Assembly (NCBI GenBank): GCA_900752475.1
Contig: CAADVJ010000240.1
Location: forward strand, 1 to 17,033
DNA length: 17,033 nucleotides
Direction: 5' to 3'
Source of the DNA: an uncultured Collinsella sp.
Lineage (GTDB): Bacteria > Actinomycetota > Coriobacteriia > Coriobacteriales > Coriobacteriaceae
The translations under genes were made by a program, and so were the position numbers. Below the pieces are notes generated by a model that was given only the letters and a program-made list of their open reading frames with translations, did no database searches and was not told the origin of the DNA. Shown piece after piece: positions 1-7,600 of the stretch (its first letter is position 1; each line of letters begins with the position of its first letter).

Positions 1-253
1 AATACACACGCGCTCTGAGGGAGGCCGGGGCGTCTCCGGCCATACCCGTGGGCTGTCACCTGACCGGTGAGCCGATCTGGCTCGCGCGTTCCCTCGTATA
101 CCCGATAGACCGTCTGCATGTGTATGCCAGCCCCTTACGCTCTGGTGAAAGTTTGTTTACTGAGGGGCATTCTCGCACGAAACATTCAGCCTATTTGGCC
201 AGAGCGCATGTTGGTTTGGTGAGCGGCTCTAGTAGTCGGTGAAAGTGAGGGGG
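1..253. other. left-end intergenic stretch, no supportable gene
   Basis: No coding region here has a convincing start, composition or recognisable product. A GC-rich hairpin is visible at 23-41, with arms of about eight pairs (one G-T) and a three-base loop, but no T-run follows on either strand. A smaller GAGCC/GGCTC hairpin lies at about 69-83. A 64-codon open frame on the plus strand (48-242) has no good ribosome binding site and no family I recognise. The stretch lies just downstream of hicB, and no clear hicB terminator is visible. Confidence 0.4.
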
Positions 254-700
254 TTATTGGACTGCGACGAACTTCTTTGGCCTGCCGGCGTGGCGTTTTT
301 GGGCGGCGTAGCGCTCGATGCTGTCTATCGTTATCATCCGACGGCCGTCGACAAGTTCAACATCGAGCTTTCCGGCTTTGACCAGAGCGGTAATCCGCGG
401 AGCGGAGACTTTGAGGTCCAGCGCTGCGTCTTTAAATGTTCGGCACGCCGCTTCCCGAGCGTCCTCGTGGTCGATTTCGACTGAAAGGGCCACGACCTCG
501 GCCGAGCGTTCGTACCCCGCCGGAGTCAAACCGTTGTTGAGGTCGTCGGCCAAAAACGCCATCAGCGCCTCGGTGGCATGGGCAATCGCTTCTTCGCGCG
601 TATCACCATCGGCAAAGGCGCCGGGAATCTGCGGGAAGCTGGCGCAGTAACCGTCGTCTTCTTTTATGAGAACGCAGTCATAGGTAAATCGCTGCCTCAT
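254..700 (-). CDS. hicB: HicB-family antitoxin with excisionase-like DNA-binding C-terminus
   Basis: Predicted antitoxin of a type II HicAB module. It should bind HicA, block its RNase activity and repress the operon. Residues 1 to about 65 match the HicB partial RNase H-like fold: a strand-rich start, then DDGYCASFPQIPG, then GDTREEAIAHATEAL. About residues 88-140 look like a helix-turn-helix of the excisionase/MerR type (VSAPRITALVKAGKL, then a DGRRMITIDSIERY wing) with a basic tail, RPKK. The product is 148 aa. I chose the ATG at 700 over the longer frame starting at 745 because GGAGG lies four bases upstream and the protein then begins as HicB proteins do; the longer start would overlap hicA. 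It follows hicA by 11 bp in the same operon. The family call is strong. The DNA-binding subtype is inference from sequence pattern. Confidence 0.9.
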   Translation of the reverse strand: MRQRFTYDCVLIKEDDGYCASFPQIPGAFADGDTREEAIAHATEALMAFLADDLNNGLTPAGYERSAEVVALSVEIDHEDAREAACRTFKDAALDLKVSAPRITALVKAGKLDVELVDGRRMITIDSIERYAAQKRHAGRPKKFVAVQ

Positions 701-711
701 TTTGCCTCCAA

Positions 712-897
712 CTACCATCCAGCTTGGCGACGAATACTTGCCCACGTGCCCTTCTTTGGTCGATCACCACCAGAGCCGTTCACGGTGACAACACGGTCAC
801 CAGAAACATACTTAGCATGACTACCGACTTGCGCGACCTTCACGAATCCATCGTGCTTGAGTAGGGCAATGATTTCCCGAAAGGTAGGAGGTTGCAT
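712..897 (-). CDS. hicA: HicA-family mRNA interferase toxin
   Basis: Small toxin of 61 aa, the usual size for HicA, a double-stranded-RNA-binding-fold ribonuclease that cleaves mRNA when free of HicB. Visible family marks are the opening REIIALLKHDGF, the catalytic histidine at residue 27 within VGSHAKY, a basic stretch with DRPKKGT, and the typical C-terminal TWASIRRQAGW, which resembles the family ending GTLxSIxRQAG. It is the first gene of the pair, and its TAG stop is 11 bp before the hicB start. An AGAGG sequence lies about seven bases upstream of the ATG. Its own promoter and palindrome sit directly upstream, 69 bp after the end of prmC, so it is probably transcribed independently. The catalytic His is present and no disruption is visible, so the toxin looks intact. 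Confidence 0.92.
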   Translation of the reverse strand: MQPPTFREIIALLKHDGFVKVAQVGSHAKYVSGDRVVTVNGSGGDRPKKGTWASIRRQAGW

Positions 898-921
898 GGG
901 ACGACCTCTTTCAGCCGTCCT

Positions 922-951
922 AATTATAAACTACTTTATAATTTTTGCTAA
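922..951 (-). promoter_or_regulatory. hicAB promoter overlapping a perfect palindromic operator
   Basis: On the minus strand a TTAGCA -35 (946-951) is followed after exactly 17 bases by a consensus TATAAT -10 (923-928). A perfect inverted repeat of nine bases with a CTAC spacer, AATTATAAA/TTTATAATT (922-943), covers the -10 and most of the spacer. A HicB dimer bound there would block RNA polymerase, as expected for toxin-antitoxin autorepression. The sequence is directly visible; its use as operator is inference from position. Confidence 0.75.
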
Positions 952-965
952 CCAGTTAATAAATA

Positions 966-2216
966 TTACTGGCGCTGTTTGGGCTCGGTGACGATGGCTC
1001 GAACGATGCGGGGACGATCGGTGAGGTCGTGGACGATACGCACGTCCGAAAGGCCTGCCTGGCGACAGAACTCGGCCGCGGCATCGAGGGCGCCCTCGTA
1101 GAGCTCGCAGGCAAACAGGCCGCCGGCGCGCAGCATGTAAGGCGCCGCATTGAGCAGGCGGCGGAAGATGTCCAGGCCGTCGGCACCGCCCTCGAGCGCC
1201 AAGTCGGGCTCAAAGTCCTTGACCTCGTGCGGCAGCGAGCGCATGACGCCGGTCGGGATGTAGGGCGGGTTGGAAACGAGCGCGTCGAAGGTGCCCCACT
1301 CTTCGCGGGGAATGGAGCTCACCAGGTTGGTGAGACTAAAGGCAACCTCATCTGCCGTGAGGCCGAGCGCGTCGCGGTTTTTGGTGGCCAGATCGATGGC
1401 GCGCGGCTCGATATCGGTGGCGGTGCAGGTAACGTGGCCGCGGCGCTCCCAGGCAAGGGAGAGCGAGATGCAACCCGTGCCGCAGCCGACCTCGAGAACG
1501 CGGGCGATACGGGGCTCGGCTGGGGCAGGCGCAGCGGCATCCTGAGCCGAAGCCGTCTCCTGGCCGGCACCCTCGATGGCGATGCCGTATTCGTCGAGCT
1601 CGGGCTCGGCGGCTTCCGCGGCTTCGGCTTCTGCTGCCTGCGCGGCGGCTTCCTCGGCCTCGCGGTCGGCCAGCTCCTCGGCATAGGCGCGGCTGCCCAA
1701 TACGTCGCCGCCTAGCGCCGCCTCATCGGCAGCCGTCAGGTTAGCGGCACGGCGCTCGGTGGCCGCGCGTTCGTCTGCCAGCGCGGCCTCGGCCTTGCGT
1801 GCCTCCTCGACCTCATCGTTCCAAGGCAGCTCCACGCGCTGACGGGCGGCAGCCTCGGGGCTCAGTACCTCGGCATCCAGATAATTGAGGACTTCCTCGA
1901 CGAGCATCTCGGTCTCGGGACGCGGAATGAGCACGCCGGGGGCGCACGCGACGTCGATCATGCGAAACTGCGTGCTGCCGGTGATGTACTGCAGCGGTTC
2001 ACCTTTAGCGCGACGAACAACGGCCGCGTGCATGGTCTCGAGCTGAGCCGCGTTAAGCGTCTCGTCCATGCGCATATATAAGTCGATGCGTGCCAAACCC
2101 GTGGAAGCGCAGAGCAGCCACTCGGCAGAAAGACGGGGGTGCTCCTCGCCGCGCTCGGCCAGGTACTCCTTGGTCCACTCGAGACAACGCTTGATGGTCC
2201 AAATCTCGTTTGCCAT
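966..2216 (-). CDS. prmC: peptide chain release factor N5-glutamine methyltransferase PrmC, with large insertion
   Basis: Transfers a methyl group from S-adenosylmethionine to the glutamine of the GGQ motif in release factors RF1 and RF2. The product is 416 aa from the chosen start. Residues 1-110 are the helical substrate-recognition domain (GEPLQYITGSTQF, then APGVLIPRPETEMLVEEVL). SAM motif I, VLEVGCGTGCISLSLA, is at about 240-255. The catalytic NPPY is at 316-319 within ALVSNPPYIPTG. An Ala/Glu-rich, low-complexity segment (about residues 118-236) separates the two domains, making the protein roughly 120-140 residues longer than the usual 280-300. I chose the ATG at 2216 because GGAGG lies five bases upstream and the family N-terminus begins there; the longer frame to 2291 adds an unrelated Arg-rich stretch. 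It lies downstream of prfA, the gene for its substrate, on the same strand but after a 594-bp gap. Confidence 0.95.
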   Translation of the reverse strand: MANEIWTIKRCLEWTKEYLAERGEEHPRLSAEWLLCASTGLARIDLYMRMDETLNAAQLETMHAAVVRRAKGEPLQYITGSTQFRMIDVACAPGVLIPRPETEMLVEEVLNYLDAEVLSPEAAARQRVELPWNDEVEEARKAEAALADERAATERRAANLTAADEAALGGDVLGSRAYAEELADREAEEAAAQAAEAEAAEAAEPELDEYGIAIEGAGQETASAQDAAAPAPAEPRIARVLEVGCGTGCISLSLAWERRGHVTCTATDIEPRAIDLATKNRDALGLTADEVAFSLTNLVSSIPREEWGTFDALVSNPPYIPTGVMRSLPHEVKDFEPDLALEGGADGLDIFRRLLNAAPYMLRAGGLFACELYEGALDAAAEFCRQAGLSDVRIVHDLTDRPRIVRAIVTEPKQRQ

Positions 2217-2607
2217 GGGGCCCTCCCCTCTTAAGCGCCGAACGGCGCGCGAATGTCGGAGCAGATTGTAAGCGAGGCCAGCGCTTGGCAAGGGGCGATT
2301 GAAGGCGATTATCGAGAATCAGCCCAGAATTTTGCACCGGGCTCGCTCAAAGTGTTCATTCGCCGACGTCTAGATTTGCATTCGTCAAGCTTTTGGCAAG
2401 GTTGACCCAAAACTGACCAATATCTAACCAAGAACTTGCCACATCGCTTGACGCACGACCCATCAAAAATCGCCCCGCGACTTCTTGGACGATTTTTTGA
2501 GTATTATTTTCAATAGCAGATGAATGCCGCTAATTTCTTTGAGCAGATAGACAGCTTAAAGGCCATCAAAGCCGATTGAATAACATCTCAAGGCAATGTA
2601 CCCAACC

Positions 2608-2636
2608 TAGTCATTTAAGAACGTCCCCAATGACTA
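2608..2636. repeat. REP-like short palindrome
   Basis: An eight-base perfect inverted repeat, TAGTCATT (2608-2615) and AATGACTA (2629-2636), encloses a 13-base loop that reads GGGGACGTTCTTA on the minus strand. A short palindrome with a GGGGACGTTCTT core looks like the intergenic REP units that associate with IS200-type (RAYT) transposases. The palindrome is certain. The REP assignment is from memory of such sequences and needs genome-wide copy counting. Confidence 0.4.
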
Positions 2637-2670
2637 CATCCAAGGCGCCGCAGATAGAGGACGGACAGCG

Positions 2671-2770
2671 AAAACGCCCCTAAGCGAGCAAGGTGACGTG
2701 AAAGAGGAGGGAAGCGTACTTTGGTACGCGACCGACGATTGAACGTCAGATTGCCGCTTAGGGGCGTTTG
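2671..2770. repeat. 100-bp nested inverted-repeat element
   Basis: Four stems nest inside one another. The outer stem is a perfect 15-base repeat, AAACGCCCCTAAGCG (2672-2686) with its complement at 2755-2769. After a single bulged A comes GCAA/TTGC (2688-2691 with 2751-2754). After a two-base mismatch comes TGACGT/ACGTCA (2694-2699 with 2743-2748). At the centre is a hairpin GCGTAC-TTTG-GTACGC (2714-2729). The whole would fold into one long rod as RNA on either strand. On the minus strand the outer arm ends in GGGGCGTTTT, so it could also act as a terminator after prfA. It could equally be a MITE-like or REP-like mobile element, or a structured RNA. I do not recognise a named family. Confidence 0.6.
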
Positions 2771-2782
2771 CAGCGTCGAGTC

Positions 2783-2810
2783 GTTACGGCGTTTGGTAAA
2801 ACGCCGTAAC
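2783..2810 (-). terminator. hairpin directly after the prfA stop codon
   Basis: A perfect 12-base inverted repeat (2783-2794 with 2799-2810) with a four-base loop begins immediately after the prfA TAA. This position and strength suit a 3' end or an mRNA-stabilising structure. No run of T follows on the minus strand, so it is not a classical intrinsic terminator on its own. With the larger palindrome downstream it may still limit read-through into prmC. Confidence 0.5.
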
Positions 2811-3878
2811 TTAAACGGCCTGCGCCAGCTTCTCGGCTCGCTCGGCGGCGGCGAGCGCCTCGATGACGGTGCCGAGTTGGTCGCCCAGAAGGACGCCGTT
2901 GTAGGTGGAGTTGAAGCCGATACGGTGATCGGTCACGCGGTCCTGGGGCTGGTTGTAGGTGCGGATCTTCTCGGAACGGTTGCCGTGGCCGATCTGGCTC
3001 TGGCGCTCGGCACCAAGCTCTGCCTGCTGCTTCTCGAGCTCCATCTCGTACAGGCGGGCGCGCAGCATCTGCATGCAGACCTCGCGGTTCTGGATCTGGG
3101 AGCGCTGCTCCTGGGACTGCACCACGGTGTTAGTGGGCAGGTGGGTGATGCGCACGGCGGAGTAGGTGGTATTAACGCACTGACCGCCAGGTCCGGAGGC
3201 GCAGTAGGTGTCGATGCGCAGGTCGGATTGGTTGATCTGAACGTCGATCTCCTCGGCCTCGGGAAGTACGGCGACGGTAGCCGTGGAAGTCTGAATGCGG
3301 CCCTGGGACTCAGTCTTGGGAACGCGCTGGACGCGGTGCACGCCGGACTCGAACTTCATAACGGAGTAGACGCGGTCGCCCTCGACCTTGAACTCGATGG
3401 ACTTAAAGCCGCCGGCCTCGCTGGGGCTGGAATCGAGCACGGTGGTCTTCCAGCCGCGCGATTCGCAGAAGCGCTGGTACATCTTGTACAAGTCGCCGGC
3501 GAAGATGGCTGCCTCGTCGCCACCGGCGGCGGAGCGAATCTCAACGATGGTGTTCTTGTCGTCGTTGGGGTCACTCGGGATGAGCATGTACTTGATGTCT
3601 TCCTCGAGCTGGGGAAGCTTTTCCTCGTTCTCGGAGATGTCCATCTGGAGCATCTCTTTCTCGTCCGCATCGCTGGTGTCGCGGAGCATCTCCTTGGCGG
3701 CCTCGATGTCATCGAGCGCGCCGATGTACTCGCGCGAGGCAGCGATGAGGTCGGACTGGTGTGCGTACTCCTTGTTGAGACGCGTGAACTCCTTGATGTC
3801 GGAGGCGACGGCCGGGTCGGAAAGCTTCTTCTCGAGCTCCTCGTAGGCCTTAATGATCTTTTCGAGCTTGTCGCGCAT
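2811..3878 (-). CDS. prfA: peptide chain release factor 1 (RF1)
   Basis: Class I release factor that reads UAA and UAG in the ribosomal A site and triggers hydrolysis of peptidyl-tRNA. The product is 355 aa, normal for RF1. The N-terminal helical domain spans about residues 1-100. The stop-codon-reading P-x-T tripeptide is PKT at 187-189, inside VQRVPKTESQGRIQTS. The catalytic GGQ is at 231-233 in ASGPGGQCVNTTYSAVRITH; the residue after GGQ is Cys rather than the commoner His, Ser or Asn. The C-terminus contains SEKIRTYNQPQDRVTDHRIG, typical of RF1/RF2. The RF1 rather than RF2 identity rests on PxT in place of SPF and on the absence of the RF2 programmed frameshift. AAGGAG lies seven bases before the ATG. 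Its modifier PrmC is encoded downstream. Upstream is an IS remnant rather than the translation genes often found there. Confidence 0.97.
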   Translation of the reverse strand: MRDKLEKIIKAYEELEKKLSDPAVASDIKEFTRLNKEYAHQSDLIAASREYIGALDDIEAAKEMLRDTSDADEKEMLQMDISENEEKLPQLEEDIKYMLIPSDPNDDKNTIVEIRSAAGGDEAAIFAGDLYKMYQRFCESRGWKTTVLDSSPSEAGGFKSIEFKVEGDRVYSVMKFESGVHRVQRVPKTESQGRIQTSTATVAVLPEAEEIDVQINQSDLRIDTYCASGPGGQCVNTTYSAVRITHLPTNTVVQSQEQRSQIQNREVCMQMLRARLYEMELEKQQAELGAERQSQIGHGNRSEKIRTYNQPQDRVTDHRIGFNSTYNGVLLGDQLGTVIEALAAAERAEKLAQAV

Positions 3879-4216
3879 GGCGGGACTCCTTTATGTGCGT
3901 GAAGGCGAAAATCGGCAGAGTTGATGGGGCGCGCGGCGCCACTGCGGGGGTAAGCCCAGCTAGAACATGTCGATCTTCAGATACATGCGCATCCCTTCGC
4001 GTATGAGGTACATAGTTGCGGTCTAACCCATACATGATAGCGTGCGCAGGCATACCTGCATATAACCCGCACGGAATGCGACAAAGGGTCAGTCTCTTTC
4101 CTTGAATACAACTTCATCCGAACGCCTCCCGCATTCATCCGCACATATACGGATTAATTTGGGAATCCGATACCCTGAGGGCCGGATCGGCCGGCCCCGG
4201 GAGATCGGAGGACGCC
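3879..4216. other. intergenic region upstream of prfA, no gene seen
   Basis: This stretch must hold the prfA promoter, since the neighbour on the right is on the other strand, but I see no pair of hexamers with good spacing. A very short minus-strand frame, MYLKIDMF (3960-3986), has GAAGGG six bases upstream and could be a leader peptide; this is weak. No tRNA or clear terminator is visible. The right end (about 4180-4215) is GC-rich and runs into the ribosome binding site of the transposase remnant. Confidence 0.4.
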
Positions 4217-4545
4217 ATGTCCGGAAAGGGCGGGAAGGGCGCCGCGAGGGCGGTCCCGAGGACCCACGGCAGGCTCACCGGGTACGAGCGGGACACGGTC
4301 CAGAGGATGCTGAAGCGCAGGGTTCGCTCGGCCACTTCCTCGAGAGGTTCAAGGGCGTATCGACCCGCAGGCTCCACAGCTGCCTGATGTGGTTCAGATG
4401 GCTGCGCGAGGCCGCACGCGTCGGGGACAGGACGTCGCTCATGCGCGAGCAGCTCGACGACGGGCGCTACGAAAAGATCCGGAAGAAGATGATGGAGCCG
4501 GAGTACGAGTTCCATCTGGAGCCGGACGTGCAAACGGCGGGTTAA
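4217..4545 (+). pseudogene. degenerate transposase remnant, probably with internal deletion
   Basis: Two protein fragments lie in different frames. The first begins at an ATG at 4217 with GGAGG five bases upstream and reads about 35 residues, including RLTGYERDTVQRMLKRR. This looks like the helix-turn-helix start of an IS30-type transposase. At about 4315-4325 plausible coding moves to the next frame, which reads GHFLERFKGVSTRRLHSCL, then WFRWLREA, and ends at a TAA at 4543-4545. The RF-GVSTRRL motif resembles the C-terminal end of DDE transposases of the IS1595 or IS256 kind. The catalytic core is missing entirely, so the gene cannot be active. It may be one element with a large deletion or two different elements joined. 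No terminal inverted repeats were found. It is the only plus-strand gene-like feature in the window. Confidence 0.45.
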
Positions 4546-4559
4546 CATAGCCTTTCACC

Positions 4560-4582
4560 AAAAAGGGCGAGCGGCCGCGCCC
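4560..4582 (-). terminator. intrinsic terminator of the adhesin gene
   Basis: On the minus strand a GGGCG/CGCCC stem (4578-4582 with 4565-4569) with an eight-base loop is followed directly by five T residues (plus-strand A, 4560-4564). It lies about 45 bases after the adhesin stop codon. The position and the GC stem plus T-run fit a Rho-independent terminator, although the stem is short. Confidence 0.65.
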
Positions 4583-4626
4583 GCCGACCCCCCGCCCTCA
4601 ATCAAAGCCCTTCTCGGCCGCCGTAG

Positions 4627-7600
4627 CTACCGGTTCCGGCGCCGCAGGATAACGCCTGCGGCGATCAGCACCACCGCGCCGCCCGCGATGCCACCCAGGG
4701 CCATCGGCGACAAGCTGGTATCGCCCGTATACGGCAGACCCGGCTTCTCCTCCTTCGGCACCGGTGACTTGCTCGGCGGATTGGTGGGCGGCTCCGTCGG
4801 CGGGGTGGTCGGCGGCGTGTACGTGTTCTTGAACACCGGCGCCACGGCGCCGTCATAGGTTACCGTCGCCACCAGATGGCCCGCACCGTCGTCCGTCACC
4901 GTCACCGTTACCCGGTGCTCGGCCGCGTCGTACGTCACGTTCTTCTGACCGTCGTCCACCTCGGAGATGCTGTAGGCGTACGTTCCGGGCTTGTCGTACG
5001 AGATCGCCTCGAAGCCCACCGTGCCGTCCGCCGCGTTCTTTGCGGTCTGCAGCACCTTGCCGTCGGCATCCTTCAGCTGGAAGGAGAACTGCCCTTCCTT
5101 CAGGTCCTCGCCGCTCAGCACCTTGGAGGCCCCCAGCTTCACCTCAGTCGCGGCCGGCGCGTAACTGTTGCTGAACGCCACCGCATCCGCAGCCTTGCCG
5201 CCCTTGCTGTAGGCAACCTGCGCCTCCAGCGCGTGCGTCTCCGCATTCTCCGTCACCGTCACCGTCGCGGTAAAGACCGTCGTGTCGTAGGTGACGCCGT
5301 TCGCCGTCGCCCCTGCCCGCTCGGACACGGTGTAGACGTACGTCCCCACCTTGTCCAGCTGCAGCGGCGCGAAGCCGAACGTGCCGTCGACGCCGTTCTG
5401 CACCGTCTGGACCACGTTGCCGGCGGCGTCCTTCAGGTCGAAGGAAAACTCGCCCTCGGCCAGGTCGCGGCCGGTCAGGGCCTTCGTTCCGGTAATCGTC
5501 GCCGTCGTTGCCGTCGGCGTGTAGGTGTTGGTGAAGGTCAGATCCGCGGCCGTCTTGTTCGCCGTCGCGGTCAGCTGGCCGCTGCCGTCGTCGGTCACGC
5601 TCACCGTCACATCCAACACCGCATCGCTGTAAGTGATGGTGCCATCTTGGCCCGCAACCTCCTTCACCTGGTACGTATGCGAACCAGTCGCAGTGTACGA
5701 GATGGCCTTGAAGGTAAACGCGATACCCGCGTTCGTGGTCCGGTCAATCTCCTGCCCGGTGGCCGCGTCAATCAGCGCGAACGTGAACTCGCCATCGGCG
5801 GGCGTCCGCATGGTGGCCGAATCGGTATTCTCAAGCACCTTGATGCCGGAGATCTGGTAGGAGGTCGCGCCCGGCTGGTAGCTGTTCGCAAACGTCATGG
5901 TGTTGGGGGTGACGCCGTTCTCGGTGCCCTTGCTCGGCTTCGCCGTGGAGCTCTCTACCGCCAGCTTGCCGTCGTTGTTGTCCTTCACCACGTAGGTCAG
6001 GGTGTACGTCTTGCCGGTGTAGGTCACGCCCGGCACGCCCGGCGCATCCCCCGTCGGCTGCACCTCGCGGACCGTGTAGGTAAAGGTGCCCGCATGGTCG
6101 AAGGTCAGCTTGTCGAAGGCAACCTTGCCGTGCGCATCGTTCTTCTGGGTCTGGATCACCGAGCCGTCAGACCCCACCAGCTCGAAGGCGAAGTCTCCCG
6201 CCTTTAGCTGATAGCTGCCGTCGTGCACGTCAACGCTCTTGGTGAGGGCGATCGCGCCGGAGTCCGTCGCCTGCGCCTCGTAGGTGTTGGTGAAGCTGGG
6301 CTTCGTGACATTCGTGCCGTCGTAGGCGACGCTCGCCTGCAGCGTGCCGGCATTGTCCGCAACCGTCACCACGGCATGGTGCACCGCGGCGTCGTAGGTC
6401 ACGTAGGCCAGATCACCCTTTCGCTCCACGATGGTGTACTCGTGCGTGCCCGGCTTCGCGTAGGAGAAGGCGTCGAAGTTAACACTTCCGTCCGCGCCGT
6501 TGGTCGCGGTCCGGACGGGCTTGGCCCCGGCAAGCTGCTCAGCCGTCAGGTTGCCCTCGTACACATCGAAGGTGAACTCGCCGCACTTGGGGACGATCGG
6601 CGTGTTGTCGTCCTTCTTCACATAGCTCTTCTGCGCACCGAGGGCCAGGCCGGTCGCGGCCGGCTGGTAGGTGTTGGTGAAGGTATCCGAGCCGGATGCG
6701 CTCGTCACGATCGCCTTCGCATTCAGTGCTCCGTTCCCGCCGTCCGTGACCGTCACCGTATAGGTGAGGGGATGGCTGTCATAGACCATGCCCGGCTCCG
6801 CGCCCGGCTGCTCCACGATGGTGTAGGTGAAGTCCTTGCTCGCGGCGCCGTTCAAGTCGGAGAGCTGGAACTCGCGCGTGAAGCTGACCTTGCCGTTTGC
6901 ATCGTTCTTCGCGGTGTCGAGCACGTTGCCGGCAGCGTCCTTCAGGTCGAAGGTGAACTCGCCGTCCGCGGGCTTCGTCGTGTGGTCGAAGCCGTCCGCA
7001 ACCTTGATGGTCTTGGTCGCCGTCAGGATTACGGAACCCTTTGCGTCGTAGGTGTTGTTGAAGGTGGGAGCCGTAGCGGCACCGTCATAGGTGACGGTCA
7101 CCTTCGTCTTGTTGTTGTCGCCCTGGTTCTGCTCTACCTTGACGTGGACCTTGACTTCCTTGGCGTCGTAGGCCACGCCGTCGACGGTCTGGCCGGCTTT
7201 CTCCTCCTTGAGCGTGTAGTCGTACTCGCCCAGGTTCAGGTTCTTGACGGCCAGCTCGACCTTGCCGCCCCGGTCGTTGGTGCCCTTGGCGACCTCGTTG
7301 CCGGCCTGGTCGTACAGGCCGAAGGTGAACGCGTCGGCCGTCAGGTCCTTGCCCGTGAGGATCTTCGTCGCCTCGACGGTAACGTCCGTCGTCGGCTTCG
7401 AGTTGGTGAAGGTCGGAACGTCGGCCTCGCCGTCGTAGGTGGCGGTCGCCTTTAGCTCGCCCTTCTCATCGGAGACCTTGATGTGGACCTTCACGTCCTT
7501 CGTGTCGTACACGACGGTCGGGTCGTTGCCGGCAACCTCCTTGATGGTGTAGTCGTGATCGCCCGGCGTGTCGTAGCTGATTGCCTGGAAGGCGACCTTG

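Larger units (their letters stand above)
2217..2810. other. 594-bp prfA-prmC intergenic region holding palindromes, no gene seen
   Basis: No reading frame here has both a plausible start and a recognisable product. The right half carries three separate palindromic structures, each listed on its own. The middle (about 2400-2600) is richer in A and T than the flanking genes and shows no clear structure. I found no convincing sigma-70 promoter for prmC; a TTGACG (minus strand, 2383-2388) lacks a matching -10 at 16-18 bases. The gap is unexpectedly long for a gene pair often found nearly abutting. Confidence 0.6.

Noticed and set aside
2811..3878. RF1 codon-reading motif PKT instead of PAT or PVT as a possible change of stop-codon specificity
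   Set aside because: The middle residue of P-x-T varies among RF1 proteins, so this is ordinary variation.
2721..3902. 393-codon plus-strand open frame opposite prfA
   Set aside because: It lies antisense to an unmistakable RF1 gene, is Leu/Val/Gly/Asp low complexity and shows no family features.
4135..4548. Minus-strand open frame opposite the transposase remnant
   Set aside because: No ribosome binding site or recognisable domain; the plus-strand reading gives transposase-like motifs and a good start.
4588..4593. Six-C run downstream of the adhesin as a second slippage tract
   Set aside because: It lies in noncoding sequence after the stop codon and cannot change a reading frame.
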